Below, in pieces: positions 50,701-61,141 of a stretch of 64,000 nucleotides of DNA. Position 1 is the first letter of the stretch, and every line of letters starts with the position of its first letter. The translations under genes were made by a program, and so were the position numbers. The stretch comes from Bugula neritina (Eukaryota; Bryozoa; Gymnolaemata; Cheilostomatida; Bugulidae): NCBI GenBank assembly GCA_964035545.1, contig OZ037771.1, positions 10,485,408 through 10,549,407 on the forward strand. Reading direction: 5' to 3'. The notes under the pieces were generated by a model. The model worked only from the letters and a program-made list of their open reading frames with translations, did not search any database and was not told where the DNA came from.

Positions 50701-53224
50701 TGAGGTTTCAAGTTGATGGGCCAATAAACTGATAGCAGGTAAAATTTTATGATATGTTGAGGGAAGGCCTTGCAACTAAAATAGCTTCAAGTAGTGCTTG
50801 AAGTGCATATATATCTTGGGCACAGATTGATATAATTTCGGTTATGATTTATTGAAAGAGCCAACAGGCAGGTTGTCGCTAGCGTGCTAACATTGTTCAT
50901 CACTTGGTAGTGTACTAGCTTCTCTAGCTAACTAAACTCATGATTCCTTCATAAAGTTCACAGTGTAAATGAATCAACTGTACTATGACTCAGTTGATAA
51001 TTCTACTGTTGATTTCAAATCTATATAACTTCCCCTTCAACCACAGCTTCCTGGGCCACTTTACAGCATTACATTATTATATAGTGGCAAATAAATAGTA
51101 TCACTGTTACTGTAGTGAGATATTATGGCTGTCTCTAATGTCACATTATTCTGGCGTAGCATCACACCATCATGTGGTGTCACATCACGCCGTCATGTAG
51201 TGTCACATCGCACTGTCTTTGTAGTGTCACGCTTATCTCCTGTTGGAGAAACCAGATCTGTTAGACTCAGTTCCTCAGATGACTGCGAGCAGGCAGCTAG
51301 CGTTCCTCACTCACAAAGCACACATGTGTTTGACCTCTGCTGAGTCGTGCCAGTGGAGTCCCAGCATGATTGCAGTTTCACTCATCAGCCTGGAGTTGGA
51401 GCAGTTCCGCAGTGACTGGTTCCCCCTCACCCTCTCCTTGCTCCACTTCATTCAAGTGAGTAGATCTCAGTGAACTCTGGTCAGTGATATAGAGCACAGC
51501 CTGTTGCAGAGGGTTAGGAGCCCACATCCCAAATATTTGGGCAGTAATTATTTAGCCATTATCATGTACATCATATGTGGTTATAACCCGTGTATGTATG
51601 CTGCTGGCTTATGAGGAATGTAGTATTAGGTCATCCTACACTTCTATAGGAATTATAACTCAGGGTTAGTTAGTAGAATGAACTAGCAAGCTGAACTTTG
51701 GACTCTATTATAAAAGGATATTGATTATAAAAACATTTGATAATATTATCTGCTGTTAGGTCTGACATAGTAATACTGTACGCTTTTCATCCACTATTGT
51801 AAAACAATCCCAGTTGTAACCACACCTGGATTACCTCTAGCCACATTCTACTCTCTCACCACCCTCTACTATGTAACCACCCTCTACTCTCCCACCACCC
51901 TCTACTCTCTCACCACCCTCTACTCTCTCACCACCCTCTACTCTCTCACCACCCTCTACTCTCTCACCACCCTCTACTCTGTAACCACCCTCTACTCTCC
52001 CACCACCCTCTACTCTCTCACCACCCTCTACTCTCAATAGGTAATCCATCATATACTTTGTTACAGAACTTGAATTACTCTGAGCTAATAGGCTGCAAGG
52101 AGGCATTCTCCAATCACCTTCTTCTCTCAGTACAAAATACTCAGCAATTGACAGCCCAAAGCTGCAGGCAGCAAAAAAGGGTTCGGCATCACACCACTAG
52201 TAACAGCAGCAAGAGGAAGATGGTTGGCCCCTCCCCCCTTGAACAAGATGATATATATGCCAGGTGAGACACTCTTTGGCTCCCTTATAAGTTAGTAACT
52301 CTGAGTGTTACTGTGTACTACCAGTGAGTAGTTAGTAACTCTGAGTATCACTGTGTACTACCAGTGAGTAGTTAGTAACTCTGAGTGTCACTGTGTACTA
52401 CCAGTGAGTAGTTAGTAACTCTGAGTGTCACTGTGTACTACCAGTGAGTAGTTAGTAACTCTTAGTGTTACTGTGTACTACCAGTGAGTAGTTAGTAACT
52501 CTGAGTGTTACTGTGTACTACCAGTAAGTTGGTTGTGTGGCTGCAGGAGAGCAGTCAAGCAGTAATCTCGTACTTGGCGGGTTTCCATGCATAGGTAATG
52601 AATTCACCACAAACGATTTCCAATTCCCACCCAAATTTTAAGTCAACAAGGGAAACGATGGGAATACCCAATGGAGCTGGTCTGTTGGCCCAAGGCCAAT
52701 CGATATCCACGAGAGCATCACGCTAAAATCACTCTTTGTTCACGATATTTACTATTCTATAACTACAATGTAGCATAATGACAGTCAATACGAGCGGCCA
52801 CAACTGTCACTACTACTGCGTATCATAAACCTATTCCAGGGTCATTGTATTCATCAGGCGCCAGCATCTGTCTTTATTACTTATTTTTGATTGGCTGATG
52901 ATTGGGACCCACTAGGCGGTATTTTTGAATGTTCAATTTTAGAGCCATTGACAACGATTTTTATTAGAAACTTTCATCACATCTCAGCTGCAGGTGCTTT
53001 CTCAGTTGTCTTCCCCACTTTCTCACCACATGAAGTGAACTCCTTACTGAGATCTTAGACTCAGAGTTGATAATTGTTATAATAATATGGCTAGTGGTAG
53101 TCGCTCCGTGTTATGTTAATTCTGTAAACTTGATTGTTTTAGTATCAAAGGGTTATATGGTGAAATCTCAGATGACCTTGCTGACCCAGCTATAGTTGCT
53201 GCTGCAATCATCAATGAAGACTGA
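47739..53224 (+). CDS. CCNI: Cyclin I, six coding exons, 323 aa
   Basis: Exons 47739-47849, 48066-48200, 48653-48868, 51225-51455, 52067-52263, 53143-53224 (stop TGA 53222-53224). The sum is 972 nt and all phases match. It is an atypical cyclin related to cyclin G; in mammals it is linked to CDK5 and cell survival. Exon 1 gives LIGMMGEALHKEKCMWKP, like the helix before the cyclin box. The box follows: DIIQWLVNVSQQFQFYPEA, LAVSLLDKFLCSVK, VALTCMHIASKITEEDE, STDDIVRMERLILNKLSW, NMATPLHFL. Exon 4 gives CHAYLLLEKPDLLDSVPQM and SMIAVSLISLELEQF, the second fold. The C-terminus KRKM, DDIYARSIKGLYGE matches the conserved cyclin I tail (KRK, then DD.YDGIK.LY.E). The ATG at 47739 is chosen because it directly precedes this conserved region; the frame is open further upstream but unlike the family. 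Confidence 0.92.
49180..49590. repeat. 29-bp minisatellite in cyclin I intron 3
   Basis: About 14 copies of a 29-bp unit containing ACTTACCTCTTCATACTG followed by ATACAAGTAAT or ATATAAGTAAT. Many of the unit differences are at the same two or three positions. Confidence 0.9.
51842..52034. repeat. Pyrimidine-rich 18-bp minisatellite before cyclin I exon 5
   Basis: About 11 copies of CCACCCTCTACTCTCTCA (18 bp), with GTAAC and CTCCC variants. It ends about 32 bp before the 3' splice site of the exon 52067-52263. Confidence 0.9.
52289..52535. repeat. 40-bp minisatellite after cyclin I exon 5
   Basis: About six copies of a 40-bp unit containing GTTAGTAACTCTGAGTG and CTGTGTACTACCAGTGA. It begins about 25 bp after the donor of the exon 52067-52263. 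Confidence 0.9.
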
Positions 53225-54210
53225 ACTGGCTATTAATATTGTTGTTATACATATATATATTATATTATGTTATATTATATACATATATTATCATGCATGT
53301 TTTAACTAGTACTGCACCCTACTTGTACCTGGCGTGGCCTCACAATGTCAGAGTATCAAGTATTTGAGAATTTGTTTTGGTTAATTTACTGCTACCACTT
53401 GGTGGCTTGCTATTTGAAGAGAGCTTTATAAGCCTTTACTTTAAAACAAGTGTATTGTATTGATTTTGTAAATTAATTGATCTCTGCACAAGCCTTTACT
53501 TATTCTATATCAGATGTATTTATTTTCATGAGAGATTTTAGCTCTAGTTATTTATTGCTGTCAGCTGCAGGTAGAAGACACATTTTATAATTTAATAGTA
53601 TTTTTATTATTTAATTTGCTGTATTTTGAAAGAAACTAGCAGTCAATAGATACTATTTTCACATATTATTTATTCTGAAGTATATTTTGTACAAGAAATT
53701 AATTCCACTCAAGTTTGTCCTTTGCATGGTCATCTATTTTATCATGTTGAATCAAACTCAGTATTTAGTATATACTAATCATACAAAGACAGTAATGTAT
53801 TCTTTTTATATTTTTTGGTTGTTATAGGCTTAGCGAACAATCACTCCTATCACAATATTATGATATATGAAGATACCAACTAGTTTTTGATAACTTTTTC
53901 TTGAAGAATACAACATATAAATAAACATTGCTATATTGTATAAAGTTGTAGTCTATTGAGTTCTTGCAACATCTAAAAAGACTGGAACCTGATGTAATTA
54001 AAGACTTCCAATGTGTCCACGGCACATGCAAAATAAATAGTGAAATAGCATTGAACTACATGCAGCTAGTTCTCTAAGCTAACAATCTCATAGCTACATG
54101 CTCTATGAACAAACCCAGCTTTATTTTCACAGTTTCATTTACAGACTGTGCAGCATAGTACTTATTAAAATTTTACAATTTCTCTCAACAAAACTTTTAG
54201 TGGCCTTCCA
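53225..54210. other. Cyclin I 3' region and NEK upstream region
   Basis: Contains AT microsatellite at about 53250-53295. A possible poly(A) signal AATAAA at 53920-53925 would give cyclin I a 3' UTR of about 700 bp. No other coding region is seen. Confidence 0.5.
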
Positions 54211-57200
54211 ATGGCTAATAGTTTTATCCGTGAACTGTGCATTGGCACAGGCAGCTATGGCAAGGTGTGGTTAGTTACCTACACTGGCAATAGGAAGCAG
54301 TATGTGCTAAAAGAGGTAAAGGTAAATGGACTGACAGACAAAGAGATTGACCAAGCTGTCACTGAGGTTAGTGTCCATCTCTAGGAGTATGTATCTCATG
54401 GAATCCAATTCTAGGAGGGTATTCATGGAGCTTGTTTTAAGAGGGTTTATCTTATGGCATAAGTTTGGTTACAAACCTACTTTCTCATTTTCTTAAATAA
54501 GCCATTCAACTTGATGGCAAAGCTCATCAGGGCTTTATGTCAAAAATGACATTTTAATCCAAAAAAAGCAAGAGCAAATTCACGTGGGTCAACTGACATA
54601 AACTACCCAGCTCAAGATTTATTATCAATTGTTTATGCATTTATTTTGTGACTATTCCTTATAATATGCTCAACCACCATCAGTCAAACTACTTATCCTA
54701 CCTCACGGTCTGTGAGCTATAAATATATCTGTAGTTTCCATCTACTGGTGCTCCTATTCCACCTCTGCATACCTCAACATAATAGCAGGCTAGCAGCTGT
54801 GTCCATTACTAAACATTTGCATGAAAATACTTCAAGTTAAGTTTGCAACTGCAGGCGTTGTTTAGTTTACATTGGTGCATCATAGCTAGAGCTGAGGTAG
54901 TGTTTGTGTTCAGGGATTTGACTGGTTTATAACCACATCCATGTTAACCACTAGAAAACTGTAATATAACTAGAATATGGGTCATTCTTAAGATGCTGAG
55001 ACTAAGTAGTTCCCTGTTTCTGAATGTAGGTGAAAGTACTGAGTAGGCTGACTCACTTCAATATAATCAGATACAAGCAGGCGTGGGTGGAAGGGCTGGA
55101 ACTGAACATAGTGATGGAGTATGCCGAAAGAGGTATCACGTGACGTATATAGCAATGGACTGCGTGTCAAATTGCAACTGGCATGATTATTCATTACTAA
55201 CTATTTGAAAAATTGGATATTTATTATGTGCAGCAGCCAACAGCAGCCTCTAATATAGTTATTTATTGTTTGTGGTCTCAGAAAACAATCAAGTTAAAAT
55301 TCTGCTCAAAAATATTTGTGTTATCAAGCAATGGTAATCATAAAACAATTTTCAAGTCAATACCTTTCCTTGCTTGCAATCAGAAAGGTTCTGAAATTTT
55401 GTCATCAGTTTAGACTTTGCCCTATTATATACACTAAACATATAGCAAATTGTTTCTACTACAGCTATAACTCTTCGGAACAAAGAACAATTAATAATTG
55501 ACATTGTTTCCACACCAAACATGGCCATTGTCTTGAGGCATTCCACCTGTTCAACTCACAGCCACAGTAGCTTGCATAGCAAACTCTCATTTTGTTTAAC
55601 AACTAGAGTATTATGTAAAGAAAATATTTAGTATAAAAACAATGATCCATTAAAAGTGATGTAAAATGCATTATAAGATAACAAAGGCAATAAACAAATA
55701 ATGCCCTACAAAACAAGTATGGATAGCTACTGTTCATTGTAAAGCAAATTGTGTTTAGATTCTTAAGATGGAGGATTGTTGAAGTGAATAAAGCATTGTG
55801 TTCTGTTTAGTATCATACCTTTTAATAAACTGTAAGGGTTCATTAGATTTCTAAAGTAATTTAAGTGGTTGCTTTGGAGCTAGGACACACCTGTTTTTGG
55901 GGAGCAAAAATGTTGGTGTGTTTTGGCTGAGACTAGCTACTCTCGTATTGGCTAGTTTTAGTTGACTCCAGTGAGTTTTTACGAGTTCTAAGTGGACAGA
56001 CAACTCTCATTGTCTCTTATACTCCTTTAGTGTGTAATGTGCAACTTAAGTTACCTATTTTAAGATAAGAAACAACTCTTTTGTTAAATGCCTTATACAA
56101 CTGATTTCCTGCTACAGCAACTTGCACTATAGTCTGTATCGTCCACTCTCATGTCAAGTGTTGTAAAAATAAACTCAATGAAGGGGGAAACATAATGTTT
56201 ATTTTGGCAAGTCAGTGTATAGTGTGGTTGTCATTAGGCTACCATCAAAATAACAACTGCATGTTTGCTTCTTGCATAACCAAATGTTTGTGACAATGCC
56301 AAGTACTGGTGCTGTTTTTTTGGTAAATTGAGCAATTTATGCAGTACAAATGTTATTGTTTTACCATTTTTCAGGATACACTGTTTACATCACGGTATGT
56401 TATTATAGTATTGCTGCTACTAAAAACCCAGTAGCTCAAAAGAAACTTTGACTTTTAAATGTCAAGTAGCGTGACCCTTTTTAAACTTTGCAGTTCACTA
56501 ACTACTAAAGTAAAGTTACGCAACACAATATCACTGCAGTAGTGTAAGTGCAGGCTAGGGTATTAGCTCGCTCTGCACAAGTCACGTTTTTGTAGCCTAT
56601 ACAATGCAGGGGTACTTTGGTACTGTGCCAAACTGAGTAATGAGAAAATTATTCATGAGAGAATTTTCTAGAACCTCAATGTCCTGTAGCATTGTCAATA
56701 TTGATAACATTTATAGTTAAAAATAGTATCCTGCTAGATACAGCTTATGCCCTGTTTGCTTTTCAAAGCTAAAAACTGTCTAGCTGCACAACTGTCCTAC
56801 CTTTGCACCTTGCTACAAGCCCTAGAAGAGTGACTCATAAATTCACTGCATCAGGTTTCTATTAGGGGCCAGTAGCTGTATAGTAGTATATGACAACTCC
56901 TAAATGTGTGCATAACCTTTAGTGGCTGCTGTAAACTGCATAAACCTAGGTGTGGTAAACAAGACTCTTTAACTAGAACGCATCACCCTCCATTTCTCCA
57001 AGAGCTGAACATTATATTGCATTTCTTAGAAAAACAGAATACAAAACCATGTCATAAGGCCAAGCTGATAATTGAGTTTTCAAAATAGTAAGAATTTATT
57101 TTTTGAGTTGACAGTTACACTCACAGATAGTTACTGAGTAGCTCATGGGGTTTGTGAGCTAAGTACAAACTGTTATATAGTATATACAGACTATAGACTA

Positions 57201-60043
57201 TTAACTGCCTATCCTATGTATGTGCTGTGTTGTCTCCTCCTGCAGGTGATCTTCACCACCTTATCCAGCTTCAGGCAAGCAAAGGTGAGCTCTTCTCAGA
57301 AGCTCAAATTCTTAGCTGGTTTCTACAGATGACATTTGCTGTAAAATACATTCACAAAGAAAACATCCTCCACAGAGGTACTGCTTACCATCATGATATT
57401 ATAAATTCTTCTTTTGATGTGATCATAAAGCTTAGGATACTAAAAGATGTATTTGCTTATATACTTTGTAGTGTATTAAGATTTAGGATGTCAATTTAAA
57501 GGGTTTAAATGGTAAAATCTCCATCAGATACTCAGATATGAACAGATATGTCACTAAGTGGATAATGTTGCCCGTCTTGTTGCTTAGCTACTGTATTATG
57601 TCTCCCTATCTCTCAATTTATAGCTTATGATTTAATTAACACCGCCCAATATCTTGTGCTCACATATAGTTCAGCTTTGCCGAAGCACCTTTTATTATAT
57701 TTTTATTTCTTTTTTAATTATGATAAGCAATAATAATGAAAAAAATTCTATTTAGTACAGAGTACCTACTAATCAGTAATGAAAATTTTTTAAAATTGTA
57801 CAAAAGTTAAAAAGTTCTGGTATTTTAAGCCGGTAAATAGCCTACATTGATGTTACTTGCTCTTTGCTAATTCCTTCTTTCAGTAACACTTTTTTTGTTA
57901 ATGATGAGTTACTTTTTGTAAATTTAGACTTGAAAACACAGAACGTCTTTCTGACAAAAGATAACATTCTAAAAATAGGAGACTTTGGTATAGCTAAAGT
58001 TCTTTCCAGTGACAGTGGTCAGGCTGTGACGGCAATTGGCACCCCCTATTACCTCAGCCCAGAAATATGCCAATCACAATCGTAAGTAACAGGGCTAAAT
58101 GTAGCTGTCCATGCAGCGCCATCAGCTGATAGATACTTCATAGATATGAAGTTCACATATTCTGTGGTAATAATTTATTAGCATGAAGTTGCATATAATA
58201 CTTCATAAGTTTTAATATCTTAAAATAGATCAGCATTTATATTGGATTTAGTGTAGGCAGGCTTTATAAATCATATATACACATTTGTTCTGCATTAAAT
58301 AGATAAACTGGCCCCATTATAAATTCCTGACTGATCTTTATAGGCAATGAGATAAATGCCTTTGAAGAGAGCAATTTCCTATTTTATTTTCTTCTATGTG
58401 AAGTTAAAATACCCTAGAGGTCATAAAATATACTGGCTTCATGCCTTTGAACCTTTCTCTAATAATTGCTATAGCTTATACTAAGCACGAACCTGCAATT
58501 CCAAATAAAGTTAGTATAATTTCTTGCAGCTGTATAATTATATTTATGCAAATTATACTGCCAGTGATTTATATGTGATCTTAATCACTTATATTCAAAT
58601 TGGTTATAACTTATAGCTGTATCAGTTGCAACGAGACTGGGCATGACTTGAACAATATAAGTTATAGAGTATAAATACATATGAGGCAATCTAGTTGCGT
58701 TGAGTCATACAAACTATTTCTTAGTGCAAGCATGTTCACTCTATAGTTGCTTGTGGATCAGAAAATGATATTTTCAATAAAACTGGTTTATTAAATGAAC
58801 TTTTTTCCAGACCTATCCTAAGCCAGAAAAATATTTTATAAATTACCTAAAATATTTGTAGATACAACAAGAAGAGCGATATCTGGGCATTAGGCTGCAT
58901 TCTCTACGAGATGGCAACACTAAAACATGCCTTTGAAAGTTCCTCCTTCAATGGTCTGTTGATAAAGATAATTCACGGTGACTACGGCACACTACCTGCG
59001 TAAGTAATCTGCTCAAACTTGCCCATTATGCTTATTATCCAAATGCTCAAAATTTCATACTACCATGCGATGCTGGCCAACCTTCTAGAAGTGTTCAATA
59101 ATAAACAGCTTCGAGTTGGGGGTGACTGAGTGCAGAGTTTGAAGTTGGGGGTTCAAGTTGGAGCTTGAAACCCTCAACTCTAAACTCAAGAACTCCAAAT
59201 TATTCCAAGCTATTGCACTCCTTTACCCTAAAGCGGAGCTGTTTGTAGAATGATTCAACCACTTCTACATTTTTTTAATCTTTTAGCCATTTTTGCTATC
59301 AACCTATCAGCTGGCTCATTGAGATGATGCTTCAGCACAATCCTGAAGACAGGCCAACTGCAGATGACATAATGAGACTCCCTGCTCTCCGCCCACACAT
59401 CACAGAGTATGAACGGCTGGCGCTCAGGTTAATAGAAGGCCGACAGGGAAGCAAATCAATATCACCAGTAAACATATAATTATTTCACACTAAACAAAAT
59501 TTTAGATGAAGTTTTTAATTATGTTGGGTTGCAGTAGTCTTTGCTTTTAAATGCACCAATTTTACAAAATATAATATGAAAAGATTATATCTGTTTTTAA
59601 ATAACCTATTACTATACCCACAGTAGTAGTCATCTAAAGTGGTGAACTGTACCTTATATAACAGGTGAGCTGTACCTATAACAGGTGAACTCATGCAATG
59701 ACAAGTGTCACTTTAAACTACACTTACTCGTAATGACACAAGAAATTAGCAGTTTATCTTTAACATTTTCTATAATCTGTTATGGCAGCTATTCTAACTT
59801 TAGAATTCTATTTCAGCTCAGGTTACCTTGAAAATTACAAAATAGTTTTGAACCACTTTTTTATAAAATATCAACAGGGGACATAACTCCAAAATGTTTT
59901 TCAAATTTTGAAACTAGAGAGTCAAGAGGCAGTCATTAGATGTGATCCGAGTAGAAGAAGCTGAAACTTCTCCCGCCTTAAAGAGACGGACAAGATCTGC
60001 TGACTCCGCGGTCAGTCCTATTTGTGAGAAAGTTCAGGTTTGA
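54211..60043 (+). CDS. NEK-family serine/threonine kinase, seven coding exons, 329 aa
   Basis: Exons 54211-54366, 55030-55132, 57246-57377, 57928-58081, 58862-58999, 59287-59467, 59918-60043. The sum is 990 nt and all phases match. All catalytic features are present: glycine loop GTGSYG (12-17), Lys34 in YVLKEV, HRDLKTQN (129-136), DFG (149-151), GTPYYLSPE (168-176), and [20 protein letters not shown] (187-206). The HRDLKTQN and TLKHAF signatures and the order of motifs place it in the NIMA-related kinases of the NEK1/3/4/5 type, which act on cilia and microtubules. After the kinase domain (about residue 270) only some 60 residues remain, with basic Ser motifs (KRQSLD, RRTRS). This is much shorter than NEK1, 4 or 5 and nearer NEK6/7 or NEK2 in length. 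The last exon could instead splice at gttt near 60038 into unseen exons. Exact orthology is unresolved. Confidence 0.9.
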
Positions 60044-60856
60044 ATAATTTATGCTTGTCTGCAAATTTGAAAATTCTGTTTTTGGTACTTTTCAATCAAA
60101 TCAACAATACGAATCTAAAATTTCTAAAAAAACATTCTCCCACAACTTGATTTGTTGTTGAAATTGAAATATAATATTAGCATTTCCTGCAACATACTTG
60201 TCATTATTAAAAGCTCAACATGACGCAAATGTAGACATGATGTATAACTTGGATGTTGAAGTTGCGATTGATTTAAAGATGCAAGTAAGGTTAAAAGGTG
60301 TTTAAATAACCGCCAATTGCTCTGCCAATAGAATACTCATGTATGTTGCTATTTATTTGCAAATAGTTTGTGAATAACACATATATATAAACTCATAATT
60401 GCAGCAATATGTTACTATTTGGTAATTGATGTATTATATGACAGCTGAGATGTTGCTTATATTTTGTGTTGAATTAGTGGTGTTTTTGTTTGATGTTAGT
60501 TGAAGATTGCAAAAATGTGCAGTTTTGGGCTCTCTTCTAACTAACAAATTTGGAGAAGAAGACTAACTTTGATATGTTTTCAATTTACAAAATGCTCATA
60601 ACTCCAGACTTTAATTTTTCCCTATAAAATTGCATCAATAAAAGTAATTCCTTTTCAATACCACTTATCAAAATGTTTCAGGATTTAAGTTGGAGTAGAA
60701 TGCATTTTCACCATAAATTATCAAAACAATACAATATAATATAGTTATAAATATATATATACTTTAGTTTAAGATATAGTAAGCGTAAATTAAGTTGTTC
60801 AAGAAATATAATATAATAATATAATATAGTAATATAATATAGTAATTGTAGTATAA
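60044..60856. other. AT-rich intergenic stretch
   Basis: Contains ATATAATATAATAATATA-type repeats at 60730-60860. No genes are seen. Confidence 0.45.
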
Positions 60857-61107
60857 TGTTGTTTACAATTGCTGAGTTATTTATATACCTAACAGTAATA
60901 TGCTATTAATATATATGATGTCGTAGATTTGTGATTCATTCCTATGTTATATATATATACCTTACACTTATGATCAGCAGCAGTTCTTTCTATGCTGTCA
61001 AGCTGTATACTTTATACCTTACAATAATAAACGTCACGATACATTATTCCAATGGTCTCATCTTAATTATTACCCACGCAAACGTACAACAAACAAGAAA
61101 CATTACA
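60857..61107 (+). repeat. Probable 5' LTR of the Ty3/gypsy element (left boundary uncertain)
   Basis: The right boundary is set by the terminal CA at 61106-61107 directly before TGGTGTCAGAAG, a primer-binding site. A TGTT at 60857 is the likely left end, with another candidate at 60943. AATAAA lies at about 61025. The 3' LTR is outside the window, so the length cannot be confirmed. Confidence 0.5.
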
Positions 61108-61121
61108 TGGTGTCAGAAGTG
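61108..61121 (+). promoter_or_regulatory. tRNA primer-binding site of the Ty3/gypsy element
   Basis: TGGTGTCAGAAGTG begins with TGG, as expected for pairing with the CCA end of a tRNA. It sits directly after the putative LTR and 20 bp before the gag-pol start codon. Confidence 0.65.
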
Positions 61122-61141
61122 TGTGACCTGAAAGAAGAATA

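Noticed and set aside
51837-52106. Minus-strand RVEGGE repeat protein
   Set aside because: The reverse reading of the 18-bp minisatellite in a cyclin I intron.
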